From NCBI GenBank assembly GCA_947586295.1, contig CANPXQ010000007.1:1-17092 (forward strand): 17,092 nucleotides of DNA, in the 5' to 3' direction. A program made the position numbers and the translations under genes. The DNA is from an uncultured Bacilli bacterium. GTDB taxonomy: Bacteria; Bacillota_I; Bacilli_A; RF39; UBA660. The stretch's first letter is position 1. Every line of letters begins with the position of its first letter. Below are positions 7,234 through 14,470 of the stretch, piece by piece. Below the pieces are notes generated by a model that was not told where the DNA came from, did no database searches, and worked only from the letters and a program-made list of their open reading frames with translations.

Positions 7234-8106
7234 ATGTATATTCATACAAAGAAAAAAGAAGCTTTTATTGTTATTGATTATTTAATAGCTTTTATTCCTT
7301 TAATTATTTATGGAATATATAAAAATGGTTATCTGATATATCAAAAAGGATTAATAGATTTTTTTTCTATATTTAAACCCTTAATATTTATTGGTATTAG
7401 TTTAATCGGTTATACAATTTATATTTATTTAAAAGAAAAACGTTTTAAATTAAATTATGAATTAATTAACTATCTTGTTTTTAGTTTAATATTTTCTTCT
7501 AATACTAATTATTTAATATATACTATTGGTATAATTTTATTAATTATCTTAAATTTAGTATTTAAAGATAGTAAATTTAATGAAGTAGCTTTACTTAAAA
7601 TTTTATTAGTTGGTCTATTAATAGCGAAGTTTAATTATACATATGCTAATATCTTAGAAGCAAATTATAGTTATTCCTATAATTATTGGGATTTATTAAT
7701 GGGTCATCAAATAGGCGCTTGGGCTACTACGAGTTTTGTGCTTATATTAATTTCTTTGATATTTTTAATTTATCAAAAAAGTATTAAAGGAATAATTCCC
7801 GTTTTTAGCTATTTGTTTTATTTTATTTTTACAGCCTTATATTTATTAATTAGTCAAAAATTTAATTTTTATCTATTATTTAATCCTAATATATTATTTG
7901 CTTTTGTTTTTGTAGCGAGTAATTATTTTCATACGCCTAATGCGAGAAAATACCAATTTCTATATTCTTTATTTTTAGGTATATTAACGGTAATTTTTAC
8001 CAATATTTTAAATTATAATGAAGGTGTTTTTTTAGCAATATTTTTATTAAGTATTCTAAATAGGGGCTTAAGTACTTGGAATTTAAAAAAATATTTAAAA
8101 AAATAA
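7234..8106 (+). CDS. RnfD/NqrB-like membrane protein without the FMN-threonine motif
   Basis: Polytopic membrane protein of 290 aa with roughly eight to nine hydrophobic segments. The C-terminal half aligns by eye with RnfD: MGHQIGAWATTSFVLILI (156-173) against the family block GxIGETSALALLIG; NPNILFAFVFVASNYFHTP (217-235) against FMATDPVTSP; and LNYNEGVFLAIFLLSILNRG (259-278) against the YPEGVAFAILLMNAL end. In canonical RnfD an SGATPL segment just before the first block carries covalent FMN on Thr. Here that stretch reads EANYSYSYNYWDL and has no such Thr. The ATSP aspartate block is also changed. The gene directly follows the RnfC-like gene with an AGGTGA site 5 nt before the ATG, so the two are surely one operon and probably one membrane complex. 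Without RnfA, B, E and G beside it, ordinary Rnf function is doubtful. Confidence 0.7.
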   Translation: MYIHTKKKEAFIVIDYLIAFIPLIIYGIYKNGYLIYQKGLIDFFSIFKPLIFIGISLIGYTIYIYLKEKRFKLNYELINYLVFSLIFSSNTNYLIYTIGIILLIILNLVFKDSKFNEVALLKILLVGLLIAKFNYTYANILEANYSYSYNYWDLLMGHQIGAWATTSFVLILISLIFLIYQKSIKGIIPVFSYLFYFIFTALYLLISQKFNFYLLFNPNILFAFVFVASNYFHTPNARKYQFLYSLFLGILTVIFTNILNYNEGVFLAIFLLSILNRGLSTWNLKKYLKK

Positions 8107-8152
8107 AGGAAATACCATATTTAAAAGTAATATATATAGGTAGAGGGAAAAA

Positions 8153-9865
8153 ATGGCATTTATTAGTGAAGCAGAAATAACGAAAATTAGAAAAGAAGCC
8201 GATATTGTCGATATTATATCGGATTATTTGCAAGTGCAAAAAAAAGGACGAAACTATGTAGCCATTTGTCCTTTTCATGATGATCATACTCCTAGTTTAG
8301 TCATTTCTCCCGAAAGGCAAATATTTAATTGTTTTACTTGTCGTAGTGGGGGTAACGTCTTTAATTTTGTTATGAAATATGAAAACGTTAACTTTTTAGA
8401 AGCGGTAAAAATTGTTTGTGAAAAAATAGGTTATCAACTTAATATTGATCCTAAAAAAAATAATAAAGTTTTAAAAAAAGAATATGAAATGTATGATTAT
8501 GCAGTTAAATATTATTGTAATAATTTAAATACGACATTAGGGATAGAAGCTAAGAAATATTTATTAAATAGAGGTATAAACGATGATATTATAAATGAGT
8601 TTAAAATAGGTTTAGCTTTAGATAACCAAGGTTTAAATAATTTTTTACAACGTAAAGGCTTTACAACTACGGATATGGAAAAAGTCGGTTTGGTAAATAA
8701 GTCGGGAATTGATTGCTATGATTTTTTTGCTGATCGGATAATGATTCCGATCCAAAATATGAGTGGAGAAGTAGTTGCTTTTACAGGAAGAATTTATAAA
8801 GATACCCCGGCAAGTAAATATATTAATACTAAAGAAACGAGTATTTATAAAAAAAGTCAAGTATTGTTTAACTTTTATAACGCGAAAAATTATATTAAAA
8901 AAGAGGGGACAATAATCATTGTCGAAGGAAATATGGATGCAATTATGCTTAGTTGTTGGGGCATTAAAAATGTTGTGGCTTTAATGGGCGTAGCGATAAG
9001 TGATGAAATAATTAAAGAAATTCTCAAAACTAAAGCTAAAGTTTTATTAATGTTAGATAATGATAATGCAGGTTTAGAGGCTACTATTGCTGTTGGCGAA
9101 AAATTAATTAAAAATAATATTTCCCCCAATGTTGTGCGTTTATCAAAAGCAAAAGATCCTGATGAGTATATTCGGAGTTTTGGATTAGATGCTTTAAATG
9201 ATTGTCTAAGGCACGGTCAAACGTTTTTAGATTTTTTATTAAACCATTTAAAAGAAAATAAAGATTTAAATTCGGTAAATGATGTGGTACAATACATCAA
9301 GGAAGTTTTAAAAAGCATTAATAATTATGATAATATAACTAAGGAGATGGTTTTAAATAATTTAAGTAAAACTTATAATATAGATAAAGAATTATTAAAG
9401 AAGAATTTAAATAATTCTATTAATACTTTAAAGACACCTGAAGTTATAGTAAAAGAGAAAAAGACTAAATATGAAATTGCCAAAAACTATATTCTATATG
9501 CAATGATGGTAGATGCCAAATATATTCGCGTTTATAAGGAAAAATTAGGATATTTTAAAGATAAACAGGATAGAATAATAGCGAGTGAAATAATTTATTA
9601 TAATAATCATTATGCGGATATAAATATTGCAGATTTTTCTACTTATATACAAAATAATACGGAAATTTGGCCACAGATAAGTACAATAATTGCCAGTATT
9701 AATGAAGTCAATATGAATGAATTTAATCGGTGTATAGAAGTTATTATAAAAGAATTAAAAAAAGAAGAAATAAAAGATTTAAAGAAAAGTTTACAAGAAG
9801 AGATAGATATAAATAAAAAAATGGAAATACTAAATAAGATAGCGGAAATAAAAAAGGAAGTGTAG
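8153..9865 (+). CDS. dnaG: DNA primase
   Basis: Makes the RNA primers for chromosomal replication together with the replicative helicase. 570 aa, slightly short of the 580-600 aa norm. The N-terminal zinc-binding domain uses C39, H42, C60 and C63 (CPFH...CFTC). The Toprim core follows, with IVEGNMD giving E258 and LMLDNDNAG giving D302 and D304, the metal-binding acids. The basic RNA polymerase domain contains SKYINTKET near 221-229. The helicase-interacting C-terminal domain (about 430-570) is Lys/Ile-rich and diverged, as usual. The ATG is preceded by AGAGGG. It is followed after 2 bp by rpoD, the classic macromolecular-synthesis operon order, here without rpsU. Confidence 0.97.
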   Translation: MAFISEAEITKIRKEADIVDIISDYLQVQKKGRNYVAICPFHDDHTPSLVISPERQIFNCFTCRSGGNVFNFVMKYENVNFLEAVKIVCEKIGYQLNIDPKKNNKVLKKEYEMYDYAVKYYCNNLNTTLGIEAKKYLLNRGINDDIINEFKIGLALDNQGLNNFLQRKGFTTTDMEKVGLVNKSGIDCYDFFADRIMIPIQNMSGEVVAFTGRIYKDTPASKYINTKETSIYKKSQVLFNFYNAKNYIKKEGTIIIVEGNMDAIMLSCWGIKNVVALMGVAISDEIIKEILKTKAKVLLMLDNDNAGLEATIAVGEKLIKNNISPNVVRLSKAKDPDEYIRSFGLDALNDCLRHGQTFLDFLLNHLKENKDLNSVNDVVQYIKEVLKSINNYDNITKEMVLNNLSKTYNIDKELLKKNLNNSINTLKTPEVIVKEKKTKYEIAKNYILYAMMVDAKYIRVYKEKLGYFKDKQDRIIASEIIYYNNHYADINIADFSTYIQNNTEIWPQISTIIASINEVNMNEFNRCIEVIIKELKKEEIKDLKKSLQEEIDINKKMEILNKIAEIKKEV

Positions 9866-9867
9866 AT

Positions 9868-10968
9868 ATGAAAAAAATTAAAACGTTAGAAGAAAGAGTA
9901 GATACGTTAATAAATTTAGGTAAAGAAAAAGGATTTATTACTTTTGAACAACTGGCTGAAGAATTAAAAGGTTTAGAAATAGACAGTGATGATTTAGATG
10001 AATTATATAATAAGTTTGTAGAAAGTAATATTAATGTAATTCCGGAAAGTGATGTTGATGAAAGTGGTAATGCTCGGAAAAAAGAAGAAAAAGATGAAGA
10101 TGTTATTTTAGTTGAAGAAGATATTACAAAGGATACCAATATTAATGATCCGGTAAGAATGTATTTAAAGGAAATAGGACGTATTTCTTTACTTAGTCCT
10201 GAACAAGAAATGGAAATAAGTAAAAGAGTAGCTTCAGGTGATGAAGAAGCCAAAAGAATTTTAGCGGAATCAAATTTACGGTTAGTTGTTAGTATTGCTA
10301 AACGTTATGTTGGAAGAGGATTATTATTTTTAGATTTAATTCAAGAAGGTAATATTGGCTTAATGAAGGCTGTAGATAAATTTGATTATGATAAAGGTTA
10401 TAAATTTTCAACTTATGCAACTTGGTGGATTAGACAAGCTATTACGCGAGCTTTAGCTGATCAAGCGCGGACTATCCGTGTACCAGTTCATATGGTTGAA
10501 ACTATTAATAAATTAACGCGTATCCAAAGACAATTGACCTTAGATTTAAATAGAGATCCTACTGAAGAAGAAATTGCGAAAAAAATGAATATTTCTCCAG
10601 AAAAGGTTAGGGAAGTATTAAAAATAAGTCAAGAACCTTTATCATTAGAAACCCCAATTGGAGAAGAAGAAGATTCCAATTTTGGAGATTTTTTAAAGGA
10701 TGAATCTTGCTTATCCCCTGAAGAATTTACCGAAAATGAAATGTTAAAAAAAGAAATAAAAGAAGTTTTAATGTCGCTACAAGCTCGGGAACAAGAAGTT
10801 TTAGAATTACGGTTTGGACTTATTGATGGAACTTGTCATACTCTTGAAGAAGTAGGTAAGCGTTTTAATGTAACCCGTGAAAGAATAAGACAAATAGAAG
10901 CGAAAGCTTTAAGAAAGTTAAGACATCCTTCCCGAGCTAAAAAATTAAAAGATTTTTTAGGTGAATAA
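9868..10968 (+). CDS. rpoD: Primary sigma factor RpoD/SigA
   Basis: Housekeeping sigma-70 subunit of RNA polymerase, 366 aa, the size of Bacillus SigA. Region 1.1 is at about 1-60 and an acidic linker at 60-92. Region 1.2 starts at DPVRMYLKEIG (94-104). Region 2 holds NLRLVVSIAKRYVGRG (136-151) and YATWWIRQAITRA (183-195), the -10 recognition and melting helices. Region 3 covers about 205-285. Region 4.2 is HTLEEVGKRFNVTRERIRQIE (324-344), the helix-turn-helix that reads the -35 box, followed by the end KLRHPSR. The preserved determinants agree with the TTGACA/TATAAT promoters seen in this window. It starts 2 bp after dnaG with its binding site inside that gene, and its stop overlaps the trmK start by one base. 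Confidence 0.98.
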   Translation: MKKIKTLEERVDTLINLGKEKGFITFEQLAEELKGLEIDSDDLDELYNKFVESNINVIPESDVDESGNARKKEEKDEDVILVEEDITKDTNINDPVRMYLKEIGRISLLSPEQEMEISKRVASGDEEAKRILAESNLRLVVSIAKRYVGRGLLFLDLIQEGNIGLMKAVDKFDYDKGYKFSTYATWWIRQAITRALADQARTIRVPVHMVETINKLTRIQRQLTLDLNRDPTEEEIAKKMNISPEKVREVLKISQEPLSLETPIGEEEDSNFGDFLKDESCLSPEEFTENEMLKKEIKEVLMSLQAREQEVLELRFGLIDGTCHTLEEVGKRFNVTRERIRQIEAKALRKLRHPSRAKKLKDFLGE

Positions 10969-11591
10969 TGAATTCGAAGCGGCTTCAAGGTATTGCGTCT
11001 TTAATAACTATAAATAATAAGGTTATTGATATTGGAACTGACCACGGTTATTTACCTATATATTTAGTTAAAGAAAAAAATTTTAAAAATGTCGCTTGCA
11101 GTGATATTTCTTTAGATGTTTTAGAAGGAACGAAAAAAAATATTCAAAAATATAATTTAGAAAGTAAAATAGCGGTTTATTTGTCTGATGGCTTTATTAA
11201 TCTACCCAAAACTTATGATACGGCGGTTTTATCGGGAATGGGATTTTATACGATTAAAAAAATCTTAGAGTATAATAAATTACCTAGGGAATTAATTATT
11301 TGTTGTCATAATAACTTAGATATGTTAAGAAGTTTTATGCAAAAAATAGGTTATAAGATAATTAAAGAAGTAGTTGTTTATGAAAAGGGTAAATATTATG
11401 TAATAATTAAATATCAAAAAGGTATTGATAATTTAACTATAGAAGAAATTAAATTTGGAAAAAATTACGATTACCATTATTTAAATTATTTAAAAGAAAA
11501 ATATCAAAAATTAAAAATAGAGCAAAATATTTCTAAATATGATAAATTAATCAAAGAATTACAAGCATTTATTGAAAAAATACCGGATTAG
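10968..11591 (+). CDS. trmK: tRNA (adenine(22)-N1)-methyltransferase
   Basis: SAM-dependent enzyme that methylates N1 of A22 in the D-loop of bacterial tRNAs. 207 aa against about 225-235 in Bacillus. The Rossmann SAM site is VIDIGTDHGYLPIYL (19-33), where the DHGYLP signature is specific to TrmK. D46 in CSDIS contacts the ribose of SAM, and the catalytic-face motif is SGMGF at 89-93, where most relatives have GMGG. A helical C-terminal arm follows (about 150-205), rich in Lys and Tyr. The start overlaps the rpoD stop (TAATG), so translation is probably coupled. B. subtilis trmK (yqfN) also lies just downstream of dnaG-sigA. The usual next gene yqfO is absent; a convergent YqfQ-like gene overlaps the 3' end by 23 bp. 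Confidence 0.94.
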   Translation: MNSKRLQGIASLITINNKVIDIGTDHGYLPIYLVKEKNFKNVACSDISLDVLEGTKKNIQKYNLESKIAVYLSDGFINLPKTYDTAVLSGMGFYTIKKILEYNKLPRELIICCHNNLDMLRSFMQKIGYKIIKEVVVYEKGKYYVIIKYQKGIDNLTIEEIKFGKNYDYHYLNYLKEKYQKLKIEQNISKYDKLIKELQAFIEKIPD

Positions 11592-11835
11592 TATAGGTTT
11601 GTTTATTATTATTACTACTTATATTAGAGGTATTTTTTTTATTATTGAAAGTATTTAAGTCGATGTTTGTGTGACTAAATTCTCTTAGAGTTCCCATTAT
11701 TTTTCGTGCATTACTAATTAAGGGTTTAGCTTGTTCATAAATAGGGATCATTTGATTAGCAAAATTAAGAGTTTTATTCATTGTACCAAGAAGTTTTCCT
11801 AAAGAGAAACCTTTATATGCATTTGGGCCAAACAT
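11569..11835 (-). CDS. YqfQ-like small protein
   Basis: An 88-aa protein with a strong AGGTGA site 6 nt before its ATG (11833-11835), so translation is credible. It starts MFGPNAYKGFSLGKLLG, has a central amphipathic helix (FANQMIPIYEQAKPLISNAR, about 25-44) and a low-complexity Asn/Thr/Ser tail. The start and the IPIYEQAKPLI block resemble the YqfQ/VrrA family of Bacillus (Gly-rich start, then QQYGPMVKN), whose gene lies near trmK and dnaG-sigA. Function unknown; the B. subtilis family member is reported as spore-related. The Bacillus-like Gly/Gln repeats are missing. Its 3' end overlaps trmK by 23 bp tail-to-tail, and a minus-strand TATAAT at 11853-11858 is a possible -10. Confidence 0.65.
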   Translation of the reverse strand: MFGPNAYKGFSLGKLLGTMNKTLNFANQMIPIYEQAKPLISNARKIMGTLREFSHTNIDLNTFNNKKNTSNISSNNNKQTYTNPVFFQ

Positions 11836-11881
11836 TTTTCTTCACCTAAAATATTATATGCGGAAAATTACGTTTTGGTTA

Positions 11882-11910
11882 TTGTCAAATTTTTAAGAAA
11901 ATGCTATACT
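11882..11910 (+). promoter_or_regulatory. Extended -10 sigma-A promoter for the pilus gene pair
   Basis: TTGTCA at 11882-11887 and TATACT at 11905-11910 are separated by 17 bp, and TGC directly precedes the -10, giving an extended -10. The element is 28 bp upstream of the PilC-like start, in the divergent gap with the YqfQ-like gene. A good match, so the pair is probably expressed by the housekeeping sigma. Confidence 0.8.
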
Positions 11911-11938
11911 TTATATATGATAATAAAGAGGAGTCGAT

Positions 11939-13507
11939 ATGGAAGAAGCTAAGCAATCTGGAAATTTTTTAAATTACCTAATATGGCCATTTTATACTCT
12001 TATAAATATAATTGCTTTTGCCTTAATGGGTTTTAAATCGTGTTTTTATGATCTATGGGTTATTGTTTTTAACGCCATAAGTTTTCGTTTGGATCGAATA
12101 TATCAATCAGCGAAAGATTTTTCGGTGGAAGGTGCTGATGATGACATTTATGAAAGAACGAAGAAAGTAAAAAAAGTTAAAGAATATAAATATAGTGATA
12201 AAAAAATGGCTAAATTAGAAGCGGAAAAGGCCCTTCTATTAAAAGATTTACAAGAAGCGGGAGCTACAAGAAGTAAAAATCCGCATATCTATTTATTTAC
12301 TGTAAAAGATCCAAATACTAAACGGATTTTTACGAGTACAATGCCGGGTTTTTCCAAACTCGATATTAATAGTTTTTTACTTAATGAAGGTTATGAAGTA
12401 TATGCTATTAAAACTAATTCTTGGTTAGATCTATTAAATCAAAAAACTTCTTTTTTTGGAAACAAAAAAATGAGTACGAAAGATTTAATTTTCTGGTTAA
12501 CTCAATTATCGACTTATATTAAAGCCGGACTTACTTTAAATGAATCAATTAAAATATTAACAAATCAAATAAAGGGTAATGGGGCGCGTCAAAGAGCTTT
12601 TCAATCAATTTCTTATGAATTAACATTAGGGGAACCTTTTTCTGTTGCTTTGGAAAAACAAGGAGATATGTTTCCAGCCTTGTTAATTAATATGATTAAA
12701 GCGGCAGAAGCGAGTGGAACACTTACCGAAACTTTAGATGATATGGCTAATTATTATACGGAAGTAAATAGTACGAAAAAAGAAATGATTAGTGCTATGA
12801 CTTATCCTGCCATCATAACTGTTTTTGCTTTTGGGGTTATTATCTTCATATTAGTTTATGTAGTTCCACAATTTACTCAAATATATGAAGATTATGGAGC
12901 CGAAGTAAGTGGTTTTACTTTGTTTGTTATTGGGGCCAGTGATTTTCTGAAAAATAATATAGTTTATATTTTGATATTTTTGTTTGTTGTAATATTTGGC
13001 ATTATGTTGTTATATAAATATTTGAAATTATTTAGAACTTATTTTCAAATTTTATTAATGCATATTCCTATTGTTAAAAATGTTATTATTTATAAAGAGT
13101 TAACTATTTTTGCGAAAACATTTTCTTCCCTTTTACGGAATAATGTCTTTATCACTGATAGTATGGGGATATTAAGTCGTATTACAAATAATGAAATATA
13201 TAAAGCTATTTTATATCGAACAATTAAAAATATTGTTAAAGGAGATAAAATTTCGGAAGCCTTTAAAGATCACTGGGCTGTTCCTGATGTTGCTTATTAT
13301 ATGATTGTTACGGGAGAATCTACAGGTCGTTTGGCCGATATGATGCAAAAGGTTAGTGAATATTATCAAGAATTGCATCGAAATATAGTAAGTAACTTAA
13401 AATCATTTATTGAACCTATTATGATTTCTTTTCTAGCAGTAGTTGTTGGGGCTATAATCATTGCAGTTATTATTCCAATGTTTGGTATTTATAATACAAT
13501 TCAATAA
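11939..13507 (+). CDS. pilC: Type II secretion/type IV pilus platform protein (PilC/GspF)
   Basis: Inner-membrane platform of a type IV pilus or pseudopilus machine, which couples the assembly ATPase to pilin extraction. 522 aa against about 400 in the family. The two repeated T2SSF domains are clear: the first from LIFWLTQLSTYIKAGLTLNESIKIL (183 on) with AAEASGTLTETLDDMA (255-270), the second from LTIFAKTFSSLLRNNVFITDSM (388 on) with VTGESTGRLADMM (457-469). Membrane helices are near 291-310, 341-360 and 493-513. Before this, residues 113-160 are the usual N-domain. Residues 1-112 are extra: two hydrophobic stretches (about 12-31 and 35-48) and a charged coiled-coil-like segment (about 73-108). 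The start follows GAGGAG. The prepilin peptidase gene follows after 11 bp. Confidence 0.92.
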   Translation: MEEAKQSGNFLNYLIWPFYTLINIIAFALMGFKSCFYDLWVIVFNAISFRLDRIYQSAKDFSVEGADDDIYERTKKVKKVKEYKYSDKKMAKLEAEKALLLKDLQEAGATRSKNPHIYLFTVKDPNTKRIFTSTMPGFSKLDINSFLLNEGYEVYAIKTNSWLDLLNQKTSFFGNKKMSTKDLIFWLTQLSTYIKAGLTLNESIKILTNQIKGNGARQRAFQSISYELTLGEPFSVALEKQGDMFPALLINMIKAAEASGTLTETLDDMANYYTEVNSTKKEMISAMTYPAIITVFAFGVIIFILVYVVPQFTQIYEDYGAEVSGFTLFVIGASDFLKNNIVYILIFLFVVIFGIMLLYKYLKLFRTYFQILLMHIPIVKNVIIYKELTIFAKTFSSLLRNNVFITDSMGILSRITNNEIYKAILYRTIKNIVKGDKISEAFKDHWAVPDVAYYMIVTGESTGRLADMMQKVSEYYQELHRNIVSNLKSFIEPIMISFLAVVVGAIIIAVIIPMFGIYNTIQ

Positions 13508-13518
13508 AGGCATAATTT

Positions 13519-14271
13519 ATGAGCATTTTAATATTTATTATTGGTCTATTATTTGGGTCTTTTTTCCTGGTAGTTGGTACTCGTTTGCCCCAAAAAGAAG
13601 ATATTATATTTTCGCGAAGTCATTGTGATGAATGCCATCATCCTTTAAAATGGTATAATTTAATACCTTTGTTTTCGTATATTTTTCAAAAAGGGAAATG
13701 TAGTTATTGTCACAAAAAAATAAATATTTTAAACTTTATTGTGGAACTAGCGACCGGTATTTTGTTTTTAGCGGGATATTTATTATATGGTTTAAGTTAT
13801 GAATTTTATTTATACTTAATTGTCATATCTTTAATGTTAGTGATTTTTATTAGTGACTTTTTATATATGATTATTCTTGATTCGGCTTTAGTAGTTGCTT
13901 CTATTTTAATTATTATTTTAAAATTTATATATTTAGGATATATAAGTACATTTATGAGCATTTTTTACGGAATTATTTTATTTTTAATAATGTATTTTGT
14001 TCAATACTTAGGAACTAAAATATTTAAAAAAGAAGCTTTGGGTGGGGGAGATGTTAAATTAGCATTTGTAATTGGTTTAGTTTTAGATCTCAATTTAGGT
14101 TTAATAGCTTTATTATTATCGACTTTTTTAGCTTTACCATATTCTATTGCTAGTTTATATTTAACTAAAAATCATGAAGTTCCATATGGTCCTTTCTTAG
14201 TTGGAGCTTTAACTATTGTTTATCTATTTATGGATAAGTTTAGCGCTTTATTAACATTTATTTTTGGCTAA
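13519..14271 (+). CDS. pilD: Prepilin peptidase (A24 family)
   Basis: Membrane aspartyl protease that cleaves type IV prepilin leaders and, when bifunctional, N-methylates the new N-terminus. 250 aa with about seven or eight membrane helices. The N-terminal domain keeps FGSFFLVVGTRLP (12-24) and the zinc-type cysteines C36, C39, C61 and C64 (CDEC...CSYC), expected for the methylating form. The catalytic aspartates are D113 (ISDFLYMII) and D178 in GGGDVKLAF (175-183), the GxGD signature. It lies 11 bp after the PilC-like gene, with AAAGG before the ATG, and is clearly in the same operon. No pilin, ATPase or PilM/N/O gene is next to them, so substrates must be encoded elsewhere. Confidence 0.94.
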   Translation: MSILIFIIGLLFGSFFLVVGTRLPQKEDIIFSRSHCDECHHPLKWYNLIPLFSYIFQKGKCSYCHKKINILNFIVELATGILFLAGYLLYGLSYEFYLYLIVISLMLVIFISDFLYMIILDSALVVASILIIILKFIYLGYISTFMSIFYGIILFLIMYFVQYLGTKIFKKEALGGGDVKLAFVIGLVLDLNLGLIALLLSTFLALPYSIASLYLTKNHEVPYGPFLVGALTIVYLFMDKFSALLTFIFG

Positions 14272-14272
14272 A

Positions 14273-14302
14273 AAAAAATATCAATTTGCATCGATATTTT
14301 TT
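14273..14302. terminator. Bidirectional AT hairpin after pilD
   Basis: A 10-bp inverted repeat, AAAAAATATC (14273-14282) and GATATTTTTT (14293-14302), has a 10-nt loop. It lies between the pilD stop and the stop of the minus-strand miniprotein, whose TAA uses 14301-14303. Read on the minus strand the hairpin runs into nine T residues, a good U-tract. On the plus strand the tract is six T. The stem is AT-rich and so only moderately stable. Confidence 0.55.
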
Positions 14303-14393
14303 AGATAATGTAAGCTAATATTGACGCTATTACACTACCAACCATTAAGATAAGCATTATCCATATTGCTATTTTTTTGGTTTTTTTATGCAA
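14301..14393 (-). CDS. 30-residue membrane miniprotein (DUF4044/Prli42-like)
   Basis: A 30-aa reading frame with a TTG start (14391-14393) and a strong GAGGTGA site 6-7 nt before it. The protein has a basic head (HKKTKK, 2-7), then one hydrophobic helix, IAIWIMLILMVGSVIASILA, over residues 8-27, and a short end. This lysine-head plus xWIMLIxMVGS pattern is typical of the tiny single-pass proteins of Bacillota annotated as DUF4044. It also resembles Prli42, which anchors the stressosome protein RsbR to the membrane in Listeria. Which of the two it belongs to cannot be decided from 30 residues. It sits alone on the minus strand between pilD and the SpoIIM-like gene and ends in a bidirectional hairpin. 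An in-frame GTG three codons upstream is part of the binding site, so it is not the start. Confidence 0.7.
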   Translation of the reverse strand: MHKKTKKIAIWIMLILMVGSVIASILAYII

Positions 14394-14470
14394 AATAATC
14401 ACCTCTAACTTACTTAATAAATTTATCATATTTTTGTAAATATTGCAATATATTTAAACAGGTGATAATT

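Noticed and set aside
7997..8287. Minus-strand open frame over the dnaG start
   Set aside because: Antisense to the conserved zinc-binding domain of DnaG and the end of the RnfD-like gene; Phe/Tyr/Ile-rich shadow composition.
9744..10253. Long minus-strand open frame (169 codons) across the dnaG-rpoD junction
   Set aside because: It lies antisense to conserved dnaG and rpoD coding sequence, has Ser/Leu-rich low-complexity composition and matches no family.
11853..11888. Minus-strand promoter for the YqfQ-like gene using TTGACA (11888-11883) and TATAAT (11858-11853)
   Set aside because: The spacer would be 24 bp, too long for a sigma-A promoter. Only the -10 remains plausible.
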